Shown here piece after piece: positions 22,832-31,739 of a stretch of 48,560 nt of DNA (its first letter is position 1; every line of letters begins with the position of its first letter). Under the pieces are notes generated by a model. The model did not search any database. It had not been told where the DNA came from and saw only the letters and a program-made list of their open reading frames with translations. The stretch comes from Pelobacter sp. UBA6812 (GTDB taxonomy: Bacteria > Desulfobacterota > Desulfuromonadia > Desulfuromonadales > Syntrophotaleaceae): positions 1 to 48,560 of the forward strand of contig DKEW01000058.1 of NCBI GenBank assembly GCA_002452265.1, read 5' to 3'. The translations under genes were made by a program, and so were the position numbers.

Positions 22832-23179
22832 TTATCGCGGTCCGCTATTTTCTGTTTCCAGGTCGGATACATACAAACGGATCCCATTTACGGCTAGGAT
22901 TTGTTCACTATATTTGTCCCAACTCTCCCTAGCCAAGGTCTGAACTTCCGCATGATCATGAATCAAATAATCAAATTGCAGACAGGCTAGATCTCGATAG
23001 TGCCCAAGAGGAATCTCGGGATCGTTGGGAGCACTTTGGAAATAAAATATTAGTGTGTAGTATGGGAACCCTTTCCAACTGCACAAAATTGTATTGTTGA
23101 CTAAACAACAGCAAAATACTCCTGGAAATCTAAAAAATGTAGTGGTTCTCATAAGACTCTCCATGTATTGCGGATTCAT
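22832..23179 (-). CDS. Hypothetical protein or remnant
   Basis: A 115-codon frame without a recognisable family. The C-terminal half (PLGHYRDLACLQFDYLIHDH, then AEVQTLARESWDKYSEQILA) looks like ordinary protein, while the N-terminal half (FFRFPGVFCCCLVNN) does not. No ribosome site precedes the ATG. It may be the 3' end of a gene whose start was lost. Low confidence. Confidence 0.25.
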   Translation of the reverse strand: MNPQYMESLMRTTTFFRFPGVFCCCLVNNTILCSWKGFPYYTLIFYFQSAPNDPEIPLGHYRDLACLQFDYLIHDHAEVQTLARESWDKYSEQILAVNGIRLYVSDLETENSGPR

Positions 23180-23251
23180 TGTGGGGCGTCCGTAACGTCA
23201 GGTTTTAAATGGCCAGTTTACCCAGTCTATAATCTCTGGTTGAATTCACGT

Positions 23252-24004
23252 TCAGTTTTGCCAAATTTTTCCAGTATTTACATCGCAGCCTGTGAGTTGG
23301 CCCCCGGCGCCTGCCCCGGTATCCAATGATATTTCAAGTCCCTCCGTTCTTGGATTAAGAATCAGGGTATGGCCGTGCACGACGCATTGGTTCCAGCCGG
23401 TTTTATATCTCCAAAACCCCTCCCTGCTCCATAGCAGCTCATAGGGGTCCTGGTCGGCCATTCTTTTCCCCGGAACTATCCCCGCATGTACAAACAAATG
23501 ATTGTCGGACTCATACCAAAGCTTTGTTGAGGCTAAAAATTTAATGTGCTCCCTAGGGATTGTCTCCAATGCCCTGCGGTAGGCGTTAAAAGTCTGAGGC
23601 TGGATCAAACCGTCATATGAGTCAATGCCATAGCTCTTTAGCGTTAAATCCCCGTGGTTTTGAAGCCACAGCCGGGTGTGCCTGAACTCTAAGGTGTCCG
23701 TCCAGGCAATTTCGCAAGTCCACAATTCTGAAACGGTATAGAGTAGGGGGACGCCCGTTTTGACCCCGGATTCAGTCAGGGCATCGAGAAATAATTGTTC
23801 ATGATTGCCCCTCAGAAAAACTGTTTGAGGGAATTGTTTTTGGAAATCGATCAAAAACTCGAGAACGCCCCGCGAATCGGGACCACGGTCAATGTAATCA
23901 CCAAGAAAAACGAATTGGTCTTTTGGGCAGGGATTGATTTTGGCTATGAGGTTCTTGAGTTGATCAATGCAACCATGAATATCGCCCACTGCGATCACTC
24001 GCAT
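23252..24004 (-). CDS. PPP-family metallophosphoesterase (serine/threonine phosphatase type)
   Basis: The 250-residue protein carries all signature motifs of PPP phosphatases: GDIHG (residues 7-11), GDYIDRGPDS, GNHE, and the two downstream histidines in HAGI and HGHT, which together hold two metal ions. Bacterial relatives (PrpA/PphA type) remove phosphate from protein Ser/Thr or from dinucleotide signals. The start at 24004 (MRVIAVGDIHG) is preferred over 24025 because GGGAG precedes it. The upstream small gene ends 33 bases earlier, so both are probably co-transcribed. Its substrate is unknown. Confidence 0.88.
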   Translation of the reverse strand: MRVIAVGDIHGCIDQLKNLIAKINPCPKDQFVFLGDYIDRGPDSRGVLEFLIDFQKQFPQTVFLRGNHEQLFLDALTESGVKTGVPLLYTVSELWTCEIAWTDTLEFRHTRLWLQNHGDLTLKSYGIDSYDGLIQPQTFNAYRRALETIPREHIKFLASTKLWYESDNHLFVHAGIVPGKRMADQDPYELLWSREGFWRYKTGWNQCVVHGHTLILNPRTEGLEISLDTGAGAGGQLTGCDVNTGKIWQN

Positions 24005-24037
24005 ATTGCATCTCCCGATTGCCAATGGTGTGCGTCG

Positions 24038-24286
24038 CTACTTAAGCAAGCGGACTTTTTCGGAAAGGTCTTCGAGGATAATGGCCGCCAGTTTCTCCAT
24101 GCCCTCCGCACGGATGTGTAATACCTCACCCTCTGTTACTTTGCCACTTTTAGAATTTTCTGCCTTATAACGGTAAATATGTTTTCCCAACGTGTCGTAC
24201 CAACTACCGCTTTGGGGCCCGCAATTATGGCCATATACGTTCACAATTTCCTGATTGTTTATCGCAATCTTGATGGAAAAGGGCAC
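24038..24286 (-). CDS. Hypothetical 82-residue protein
   Basis: No family recognised. The start is taken as GTG at 24286, because GGAGG lies eight bases before it; the longer frame would use a TTG at 24301 without a site. The sequence begins VPFSIKIAINNQEIVNVYGH and ends with a helix (MEKLAAIILEDLSEKVRLLK). A basic middle (YRYKAENSKSGKVTEGE) suggests a small beta domain followed by a helix. It precedes the phosphatase and may be its regulator or an unrelated small protein. Confidence 0.5.
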   Translation of the reverse strand: MPFSIKIAINNQEIVNVYGHNCGPQSGSWYDTLGKHIYRYKAENSKSGKVTEGEVLHIRAEGMEKLAAIILEDLSEKVRLLK

Positions 24287-25016
24287 TTTGAGGTCCTCCA
24301 AAAAATAGAATGACTTTAGAATCGATGAAATCCAAAGGCACTCCAGGGAAGGCGATGTTTGGTGTCTGTGGCTTTTTAGTGGGCCGTTCCTGGTCTGTGA
24401 AAGGGTTTCCAGGTATATTCAGGAGACCATATCTTTCGCTGCAGGCGGTATGTAATCTGCCTCTGGGGCAGGGAACGGTAGCCAAAATAAGCATGTATCC
24501 AGACGAGGTCACATGCCGATTAGCCGATTTTTGCGCAATGGGCCGGTGAGCTTTTTGGGGCCGGTGTGGGTAAACTTCTGGTAGGTTGCGACCTCCTGTC
24601 GCCCCCAGGGGAGAATATGCTCCTCGACCAACGGCTTTTCTGGCCTTGTCCTCTTGCCCATAACCCTATCAATAGAGGGTCCGGAAATCAAGGGTTAAAA
24701 TTTAGGAAAGTATTGCAAAACCAAATACTTAGACTAACTATTTTGTTAGGCCGATAACCCGCTACTCCCCCTCCAAAAAAAATCGAATATCTCAAACGCC
24801 CTTGTGCAGATGTCCCAATAATGACAGATCCACCATCCAATAAGACTGCTCGCTCTCTTCACGTTGATTTTTCAAACTCGTTCACATTCTGGTTAATCAT
24901 GCTGATGCCCCAATTGTTGTTTTTTTCCAGGATTGTCCATGGTGGTCATAATTATCTAATCGTTTCTTGGGGGAGGGTGGGGCGAAGGCTTTACTATCTT
25001 CCCTGAAAACTCACCT
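24287..25016. other. Gene-free stretch before IS1595
   Basis: No supported gene. Minus-strand frames around 24300-24690 contain protein-like segments (PGNPFTDQERPTKKPQTPN) but no start with a ribosome site, so gene remnants are possible. Confidence 0.4.
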
Positions 25017-26109
25017 TAAAAGTACGGATCTATCCACCAAACAAAGGCTGCGGTATAGCAACACCGCCATAAATGGTTCGCCGAAGTTGGGTACCAACCG
25101 CTTGATTGAGAAGTATTCCGAGTTGCTCCAACACCGGCTTCGCCTGCATCACGATCGTTGACAATCCGTTTCGCTTTTTTTCCACTGGGTCGGGGTTATT
25201 CCAGCGAAACACGACCTCGCTGAGATACCGCGGCAAGTGGCGATGGCTGACAAAATGAAAGACGCCCTGCTTGGCCCTTTCGAGAATCGCATTGAAGGAT
25301 TCGGCCGTGTTGACGTGAACTTTCCCTCGGGCAAATTCCTTGATGCCGTGGTGGACCCGCTCATGTCCCGCGAACTGTTTGCCGATCGCCACATAAGGTT
25401 GCAACTGGTCTGTCATTATCCAAGAATCGGGCGCGACCACCTGTTTGACATAGGGTGCCAGGACCGCGTAGCTGTCACCCGGGATCATGCTGGCTTGGGC
25501 TGGGCCTTTGCGGCTAACGGCCACGTGGATACAGGCTTTCTTGGTGGCTTTTCCCCGGGCATGTTTCACTCCCTGTTGGAACCTCGGTTTTCCTCCAAGG
25601 TATTTTTCGTCGAGTTCAACGATACCGTCCAGCAGTCCCAGGGAAACCGCATGCCCTGCCATCATGGCCCGAATGCCATGGCCAATTTTCCAGGCGGTCT
25701 TCTGAGTGACCCCAAGCCACTTGGCCAAGAAAACCGAAGAAACGCCTTTGCTGGAGTTGATCAGGAAATACATAGCCAGCAGCCAGGTCCGAAGCGGCAG
25801 CTTGGTACTATGCATGGGCGTCTTTGTGGTCACTGTAAACTGCCCTTTGCAGCCGCTGCATTCATACAGTCCGGGCCAAGCAGAGGTTCCTGAGAGTGAC
25901 CAGGACTTCAGGCACCCACAGTGAGGACAGACCCGACCATGGGGCCAAACGACTTTCTCGAGATACTTCCGACAGGCCCCCTCGTTTGGAAACTGTTTGC
26001 GAAACTGTTTGAGATTCATGGAAATCCCCCTTTCTGGAGGATATTCCATCAACACTGTGACGGGTTATGTCACAGCCACCTTCTTTTGGTGGATAGATCC
26101 GTAAAAGTA
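25017..26109 (-). mobile_element. IS1595-family element with 8-bp target duplication
   Basis: Inverted repeats CGGATCTATCCACCAAA (from 25025) and the complementary TTTGGTGGATAGATCCG (to 26101) bound a 1,077-bp element. TAAAAGTA occurs directly on both sides (25017-25024 and 26102-26109), an exact 8-bp target duplication as expected for IS1595. The insertion is therefore recent and intact. The target is AT-rich noncoding DNA. Confidence 0.95.
25030..26019 (-). CDS. IS1595-family transposase (ISXO2-like)
   Basis: The protein from the ATG at 26019 starts MNLKQFRKQFPNEGACRKYL. It has a zinc-ribbon (CPHCGC ... CSGCKGQF) and the ISXO2-type DDE/N core with DGIVELDEKYLGGKP, IMTDQLQPY and HVNTAESFNAILERAK. 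The longer frame from 26055 has no better start. It fills nearly the whole element and appears intact. It moves the element by cut-and-paste or replicative transposition. Confidence 0.92.
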   Translation of the reverse strand: MNLKQFRKQFPNEGACRKYLEKVVWPHGRVCPHCGCLKSWSLSGTSAWPGLYECSGCKGQFTVTTKTPMHSTKLPLRTWLLAMYFLINSSKGVSSVFLAKWLGVTQKTAWKIGHGIRAMMAGHAVSLGLLDGIVELDEKYLGGKPRFQQGVKHARGKATKKACIHVAVSRKGPAQASMIPGDSYAVLAPYVKQVVAPDSWIMTDQLQPYVAIGKQFAGHERVHHGIKEFARGKVHVNTAESFNAILERAKQGVFHFVSHRHLPRYLSEVVFRWNNPDPVEKKRNGLSTIVMQAKPVLEQLGILLNQAVGTQLRRTIYGGVAIPQPLFGG

Positions 26110-26461
26110 TAAATTTGAAAAATATAAAAATTTGTATACCACATTTTTGTATAACCCTTTTTCGTGTATTTTCAGTAGCTTGAAAATTGGTAAAAACTTA
26201 TATGCTTTTAGCATAATTCTTTTTGGATAATAGAGCATTCTAATTTTTCGCCATCTGCTCAATTCTTCGAAGGCTTCCTATGGCAGGGAAGGTGGGTAAT
26301 CTGTGACTGGATCCCAGCTTATGCGGAGAAGTTAGGATTCAGATCCGAACTGGCAGTCTTGTAAATCAGGGGTTGTAAGAATGTTTGAAAAATATCCAGG
26401 TACCACTGGAGGAACAATCTGAGACAAATAATAGGATAGCTCAAGAGTAAGCCGGGCGTAT
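26110..26461. other. AT-rich gap downstream of the CBASS operon
   Basis: About 350 bases with no supported gene and no clear terminator. The first 150 bases are very AT-rich and continue the DNA interrupted by the IS1595 element. Confidence 0.5.
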
Positions 26462-26749
26462 CTACGAAACTAGGGGCGATTCACTTTCATTTTCACACAA
26501 AAAAACAACCTCGTTGGCCCCTTCAGGGTGGGGTTTTACATGAACATGTAGAAACGCTTCATAAGATGGATAGATACCCATCGTGCTGTACGCGTCAATA
26601 CCCTTGTCCTTCACATTCAGGTCCGTGCGCCAGCAAGTAACCACCTGCCCAGTGTGAAAAATAACACCGTCGAGAACCCTTCCAGTCCCACTGATGCCTG
26701 ATTGGTCGATTTTCCTGACCAAGGTGAAAAGTTTCGGATTAGTATTCAT
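26462..26749 (-). CDS. 95-residue protein at the end of the CBASS operon
   Basis: It follows cap5 by only 11 bases on the same strand, so co-transcription is likely. The core LVRKIDQSGISGTGRVLDGV, then IFHTGQVVTCW and YPSYEAFLHVHVKPHPEG, is reminiscent of a small widespread beta-domain with the pattern SG-SGTG-V-GV-F--G-VV--W, whose function I do not know. It is not one of the standard CBASS components. It could be a regulator, an anti-toxicity factor or a passenger. No catalytic motif is visible. The gene is short but its family-like motif and position support it. Confidence 0.65.
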   Translation of the reverse strand: MNTNPKLFTLVRKIDQSGISGTGRVLDGVIFHTGQVVTCWRTDLNVKDKGIDAYSTMGIYPSYEAFLHVHVKPHPEGANEVVFLCENESESPLVS

Positions 26750-26760
26750 CTGACGCCTTC

Positions 26761-27975
26761 CTATGCATCACGGTTTTTGTTTATTGTAAGTGCGTAAACA
26801 AAACCACTTGCCCCTTTGATTAAATCATAGACCCTGACTGCCGGATCGCATTTTGGCAACAGGGCTCGACCACATTCAATTGCTACTGGCGAAGGTGCGG
26901 CAATGAAAAGATTAAGTTCCTTTGTATGACCGTTTGCTGATCGTATCTTTGTCAATAATTGCCTGTACTCATAACAGAACATCTCCAGTTTCAATCGGCT
27001 CGAAAGAAAATCGAGACCTGGCTTATCTGCCGTAATCTCATAGACATTGCAACCTTCACCGACAAGGTCGACCACCTTCTTCCGATCAACAACTCCACTG
27101 ATAGATATTAATATTGAGGTATCAAAATCATCGTTATGCGTCTCTGGTTCAATTGTTCGATAATACTCCTTGCGAAAGTCATCAGGTTCGTCTTTCCATT
27201 TCCAATCCTTCGTGGTGCGATGTCTTTGGTATAAATCAACTGAATCAATATCGCCGATTAGACTGCCTAAGTAAGTCAACAGCGGAATGGGTCCTAAAGC
27301 AAAAACTGATACATGCATATAATCGCGGCGATTGGTGCCATGCTTGAAAATGTCATTGAATTTGGCCTTTATATTGCGAGATAAAATGCTCCAGTATCCC
27401 TCTTCAGTTTCCCTGTCTGCAAAGTCGGAAAAGTCTATAACGTCAGGGTGCTCTTTGGCCGGATAATTGGGCAACATAGCTTGATAAGCGAGTGTCTTGT
27501 CTATATTAAAATTATTTCCGTCTATCGGGGCCTGGAATAGCAGCACGAGAGACTTGGCATCGTCCATTATGTCGGTGAGAAGCCTGATTCTATCCTCATG
27601 TTCTTTCTTGTATTCACGTAAAAGCTCAATTGGATATGCGTGTACGTTCTCCTTGCTATCAATTATCTTGGCATGGTCCCTACATGTCAGCATAAGGTTC
27701 GAAATGTCTTTTGCAAGCCTGGGAGAATCAATTTCGTTTCCTCTCGGACCACCAGGTTCCGCTGCAATGATATGTGAAATTATCGAAAGATTATCTCTGG
27801 TCTTTGTCAATTCGTCCAAATACAAAGGCTTATTGCAGCCTCGGAATTCACATCTGCCTGCGGCTCTTGCCCAAAGTTCCAGCTGGGTCTTTGGAGGTAT
27901 TGGAACGCGGCTTTTTTTCTTGCTCTTAGTTTTTGCTTTCGTAGCCTTTTGGCTTTTATCCTTTGGTTCAGACAT
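26761..27975 (-). CDS. cap5: CBASS effector Cap5: HNH nuclease with SAVED domain
   Basis: The 404-residue protein has a lysine-rich start, then an HNH nuclease domain with Cys42, Cys47, His68 (ISHIIAAEPGG), Asn93, Cys98 and His101 (SNLMLTCRDH). It ends with a SAVED domain (about 170-404) that binds the cyclic oligonucleotide made by the CD-NTase. In known systems ligand binding makes the protein assemble and degrade double-stranded DNA, killing the infected cell. SAVED landmarks seen are HVSVFALGPIPLLTYLG and LNLFIAAPSPVAIECGRAL. It is the last standard gene of the operon, 12 bases after cap3. Confidence 0.92.
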   Translation of the reverse strand: MSEPKDKSQKATKAKTKSKKKSRVPIPPKTQLELWARAAGRCEFRGCNKPLYLDELTKTRDNLSIISHIIAAEPGGPRGNEIDSPRLAKDISNLMLTCRDHAKIIDSKENVHAYPIELLREYKKEHEDRIRLLTDIMDDAKSLVLLFQAPIDGNNFNIDKTLAYQAMLPNYPAKEHPDVIDFSDFADRETEEGYWSILSRNIKAKFNDIFKHGTNRRDYMHVSVFALGPIPLLTYLGSLIGDIDSVDLYQRHRTTKDWKWKDEPDDFRKEYYRTIEPETHNDDFDTSILISISGVVDRKKVVDLVGEGCNVYEITADKPGLDFLSSRLKLEMFCYEYRQLLTKIRSANGHTKELNLFIAAPSPVAIECGRALLPKCDPAVRVYDLIKGASGFVYALTINKNRDA

Positions 27976-27987
27976 ATCCTCTCCAGC

Positions 27988-28524
27988 TTACAATAATTTC
28001 AGCAATGATATCATTCTCGAACGTCTATGCCCCTCCCACATCCGCATCTCGGATGTGCCCACTATCAGGAAAATGAGACTATCGCTGTCAACAATGTCAT
28101 CTCTTAGCTTCCGTTTCCAGTTGGTATCGTCGATGCTTGACGGCGATGGATATGGTTCCGGGTGAGTATGCCACTCGCCCAGATACGTGCAGGTATGACG
28201 GCTTATTGCCCACTCCCTGTCAATTATTTTCTGATGTTCTTTCTTCTTCCTAAAGAAAGTGGTTCTCGTGCCCCTGTCACCCGACATTGGGAAAGAAATC
28301 TTGTCAATCACGATATCTTGGGAGTCAATAATGTAGCGTCCCAACATGACGCCTCCGCCTTCCGGTTTGTGACGGTCATTTTGGACATAGCTGTGGATGG
28401 ACGCAATTACCTCGGCTGGAAGCTTGATTCGGCCGCCGTTTGAACGGGCAAATACCAGGTCATTGCTCAGTTTCAAGGTATTGGCAGACAGGACAGTCTC
28501 CTCGTGAATAATCGGCAATTTCAA
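27988..28524 (-). CDS. cap3: CBASS Cap3: JAMM/Mov34-type isopeptidase
   Basis: The product carries the JAMM zinc-protease motif GEWHTHPEPYPSPSSID, with two His and an Asp, and an upstream Glu in PEGGGVMLG. In type II CBASS this enzyme cuts the bond by which Cap2 attaches the CD-NTase to targets, balancing its activation. The frame can start at a TTG at 28524, overlapping cap2 by 65 bases, but no ribosome site stands before it. GAGGAG at about 28497-28502 would serve a start further in. Either way residues from about 17 (LKLSNDLVFARSNGG) on are certain. Lies between cap2 and cap5. Confidence 0.88.
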   Translation of the reverse strand: MKLPIIHEETVLSANTLKLSNDLVFARSNGGRIKLPAEVIASIHSYVQNDRHKPEGGGVMLGRYIIDSQDIVIDKISFPMSGDRGTRTTFFRKKKEHQKIIDREWAISRHTCTYLGEWHTHPEPYPSPSSIDDTNWKRKLRDDIVDSDSLIFLIVGTSEMRMWEGHRRSRMISLLKLL

Positions 28525-30196
28525 TAAAATGGTCGGTTGAAGTAGAATATCTTGCTGACAGTATCTTGCCGCTCTTCAGAAACTCCGTTGCATCTCCACG
28601 CCACGAACGAATCAGGTTCGTTTGAACGTCCCCATTCAAGGTGGCAATTGCCAGTCTTGTTGCGAGTTCGGCCGTCTTCATGGCATCGAGTGACCCGAAT
28701 GGCGTGAAGGCACCTCTGCAGCCATCGATGTTTTTGGTAAAAGACTGGCCTTTTTCGGCAAATGAAGCGCGGCACCGTATATCCCCGTCCTCGGGCTCAT
28801 ATAAACAGTTCAGACATTTTTCCCTGGCCCCGTTTAACCTGGTCAGCACAGCATGCCCACCGACACCATATGGCTCAAGCCAGGTGAAGATGACCGGGGG
28901 AGAATCGATGCCATGGACGTACTTGTTGAATGCCAGCTCGACGGTAACATTGCCAAGGGCAGATATTATGAGGTCAAAATCCCCTGCTTTGATTTTTCCT
29001 GAATCCAGTGCCTCTTCAAGTGACAAGGGAATTGGGAACACTTCGACAAATGGCAGCCTTCCTTCAATGTCCGCTTTGATGCCATCGACCTTATACTTCC
29101 GAACCTGCTTCTTCCCGAGAACATGACGAAATAGATTTTCATGGGCCAGAAGTTCTTTATCGAGGACGGTCAACTGCGAGATGCCGGCACGCGTCAGTTC
29201 GTTTGCGATGTAGCCACCGACCGAACCGCACCCAAGAAGCAGGACCCGTTTTTCTCTCAGAGTCAGATTGCTACCGCCGCGGGGAAGAAGATACTCCTTG
29301 TCTCTCCTGATTACAGTTAAAGGGACTAGTTGGCCTACCCTCCCTCTATCCTTCAAAGGGTGTTCGTGGTTGACACCCTTGAACCTGACCCCAAATAGAG
29401 TCTTGCCATCAGCGGTACTGGGAAGTCCCAGTAGGATTGTTTCTTCGCGGTGTGGCCTTGATATGAGGGGCTGCAGTTGGGATCTCTGTTCGTGGTCAAG
29501 GTTGTCGAAAATTACTTTGCGGATTTCGGCTAAATCCCAAAATTTTAAAGGGTGTGGAGGGGTGATTATTGTCCCCGGTTTCAAAGGTATGTATATGGCG
29601 GGATGGCGAGTCCATATATCATGGTCTGGGAGTCTCAGAAATCTTCTAAAACTCCCATTGTCATCTGCCAGATATCGGGTTCCGTCTTTCGCTTTATAGA
29701 GATGGACTTTCTTGACTTGGTCGCCAGGCGATACTATGGAGGTAATGTCTTTTACTTTGTAAAGGCGGTCCCAGTAGGCCCCGAACTCGTCAATGAAATC
29801 ACGATGGTTTTTCCCGGAAATCCCGTCCATCACGACCTGTACGGACATGGAAATCGATTCGTGAGTTACCCCCTCAATGTCCTCGGAATTGAGAACAGTA
29901 CCTTCTTCCTCTGCATAGCAGACATATCCATCCGTTTCCACATGGGGCAAGATGCCGAAGGCATCCCATGGGACCAGATAGATATAAGGAAGAGAAAGTG
30001 GGAACGACTTCTTCACGCCAAAATAGAAAGAAGTCGGAGCTCCGTTTATCTCGATTTCCAACTGGTAGCCGCGGCAAACAAGGCGGTCCTTGGCCCATGA
30101 CTCAGACAGGCGCTTTGGGTGAATGTCCGCAACGGATCTGACCAGCGGACATTTCCCCAGCGCCTCTTTCAGCAAGGATTCATCGTAATCAAGCAT
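28460..30196 (-). CDS. cap2: CBASS Cap2: E2-E1 ubiquitin-like ligase fusion
   Basis: The 578-residue protein joins an N-terminal E2-like domain (Cys93 in GYVCYAEE) to a ThiF/E1 adenylation domain (LLGCGSVGGYIANELTRAG at 320-338, followed by VLDKELLAHENLFRH). Candidate zinc cysteines are in CLNC (461-464) and CPVC (568-571), and Cys493 in GCRGAF is the probable E1 thioester cysteine. By comparison with known Cap2 proteins it adenylates the CD-NTase C-terminus and conjugates it to another molecule, priming the synthase. It overlaps the CD-NTase gene by eight bases, indicating tight coupling, and overlaps cap3 at its 3' end. Confidence 0.93.
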   Translation of the reverse strand: MLDYDESLLKEALGKCPLVRSVADIHPKRLSESWAKDRLVCRGYQLEIEINGAPTSFYFGVKKSFPLSLPYIYLVPWDAFGILPHVETDGYVCYAEEEGTVLNSEDIEGVTHESISMSVQVVMDGISGKNHRDFIDEFGAYWDRLYKVKDITSIVSPGDQVKKVHLYKAKDGTRYLADDNGSFRRFLRLPDHDIWTRHPAIYIPLKPGTIITPPHPLKFWDLAEIRKVIFDNLDHEQRSQLQPLISRPHREETILLGLPSTADGKTLFGVRFKGVNHEHPLKDRGRVGQLVPLTVIRRDKEYLLPRGGSNLTLREKRVLLLGCGSVGGYIANELTRAGISQLTVLDKELLAHENLFRHVLGKKQVRKYKVDGIKADIEGRLPFVEVFPIPLSLEEALDSGKIKAGDFDLIISALGNVTVELAFNKYVHGIDSPPVIFTWLEPYGVGGHAVLTRLNGAREKCLNCLYEPEDGDIRCRASFAEKGQSFTKNIDGCRGAFTPFGSLDAMKTAELATRLAIATLNGDVQTNLIRSWRGDATEFLKSGKILSARYSTSTDHFIEIADYSRGDCPVCQYLETEQ

Positions 30197-31226
30197 GCGC
30201 AGATGCGCTCGCCGTGGCTATGGCGCGGCTCTTTTTTTCGCCGGTGTCTGGTTTTTCAGGAACAGGGAAGTCGTCCCCAAAGACCTTTCTCAGGGTTTCG
30301 CATGCCTTCACCGGGTCTACTTCACCGATTGCCGAGTCAAGAGCCTCCAGCAGACTTTCCAATTTCTCCTTCAGATTGGCCATCTGGTTGTCTGTCATCT
30401 TTTCGAACAATTCGGAATAGGGTTCGACTGGCAGGTACACCTTCAGTCTGTTTCCGAAGTTGTTCAGCATGCTGTTTACAACCCCTCGAATCGCTTGCAG
30501 GTCGTCGTACTTGCTCGTGTTCGCAACGGTATCCGTCGTCTTGTTTGGGGAAAACCATTCGTATACCGCGATGGTCAGGCCTATTCCGATAGGCGCGGCA
30601 TTACCATTGGTAGAGAATTTGTGGTCCTTCCACCTTTTCAGATACCGTATCACCCTGACAAATTGCTTTTTGTCGTCGCCGGAATATCTGTTTCCAACAA
30701 TGTCCGCCAATCCTTTAGGGTCTGATACTTCCCATGATTTATTGTTATCTGAAGAATTCAACTTTCCCTTTGCCAGACACTTCTTGCCGTCAGAGTTGCA
30801 AGACTCGTCGGAATAAATTGCAAGATCGACATGATACTGTGGTTCATCACCTTTCTGGTAAAAAACGGTTACACATGGCCTCCGCATGTCGACTTTTTTG
30901 GTATGGCCGTTCAACGCTTCATACACCCATTTCTTGACTGCCACCGGGTCTGGATAGTCGTCTTTTGAGACATTGAAGGATACGCCGACATCAATATCAT
31001 AATCACTGTCCAAAGGTATAACGCCGGTGCCCATTTTATAGCTTCCCTGGTCAAAAGTCTGGTACGTGGGAACCGGTTCATTCTTCTCCTCGAAAATCGC
31101 CTTCAGACGCGATTTTAGCTTATCAAGAACAATGTCCCTCTTTTCCCTTAGGGTCTGGTTCTCGTCGAATCGTTTGAGTTTAATTGCTTCATGAAAGGAT
31201 TCGAAATGCTTTTGAACGTCGGCCAT
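30189..31226 (-). CDS. cdn: CBASS CD-NTase (cyclic oligonucleotide synthase)
   Basis: The 345-residue enzyme has the nucleotidyltransferase signature GSYKMGTGVIPLDSDYDIDV (61-80) with catalytic Asp77 and Asp79 and a third acidic residue in YHVDLAIY (Asp134). It would make a cyclic di- or trinucleotide after phage infection, which activates Cap5. The clade and the exact product cannot be fixed by eye. The C-terminus is a flexible Ser/Ala/Thr-rich tail ending SAHA, fitting its role as the part conjugated by Cap2. AAGGAGG lies directly before the ATG. It is the first gene of the operon. Confidence 0.93.
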   Translation of the reverse strand: MADVQKHFESFHEAIKLKRFDENQTLREKRDIVLDKLKSRLKAIFEEKNEPVPTYQTFDQGSYKMGTGVIPLDSDYDIDVGVSFNVSKDDYPDPVAVKKWVYEALNGHTKKVDMRRPCVTVFYQKGDEPQYHVDLAIYSDESCNSDGKKCLAKGKLNSSDNNKSWEVSDPKGLADIVGNRYSGDDKKQFVRVIRYLKRWKDHKFSTNGNAAPIGIGLTIAVYEWFSPNKTTDTVANTSKYDDLQAIRGVVNSMLNNFGNRLKVYLPVEPYSELFEKMTDNQMANLKEKLESLLEALDSAIGEVDPVKACETLRKVFGDDFPVPEKPDTGEKKSRAIATASASAHA

Positions 31227-31599
31227 ACGACCTCCTTTTGGAAGTACAACATTTTGGGATGTTCCAGCAATATAGGTACGACATATTGTGTTGTCAAGAG
31301 AATGTTAAGATTTTTTTACGCCCACTGTTGATTGGCTGTGCATAGTTGCTGTTGCGTTACCCGACGTCTGAGAAGACACGAGTTTCAAAACACAGAAACC
31401 CAGCTCGGATCGCCAGGCGGGGTTTTCTCTTCCATGGGATAGTTATGTCCCTTGACCCGGTGCCTTTAAATGGGTGACACAGGGGGCTAGGAATGATCGG
31501 ACATAACGAAATGGAACCAAGACGACTGGTTTCAGGCATTTGCGATAGAATTTTTCGGCTAAAATGGTCGAAGCCTTTGCATCAGAGGAGGGTAGGGCG
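31227..31599. other. Upstream region of the CBASS operon
   Basis: About 370 bases that must hold the CBASS promoter on the minus strand. No -35/-10 pair stands out and no other gene is seen. An AAACCC/GGGTTT imperfect inverted repeat lies near 31399-31428. Confidence 0.4.
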
Positions 31600-31739
31600 A
31601 TGGCCAAATATGAATCCAAACTTATACCCAAAGGCTAGGATTCGACAGATGGTCAAGCCGTGCTGTATGGTAGAATCCAGTTTAAAATGACCTCCTGAAA
31701 GTGGGCTGAAAAGCAGGCCCTCGCAGAGAAGTGCCAATC

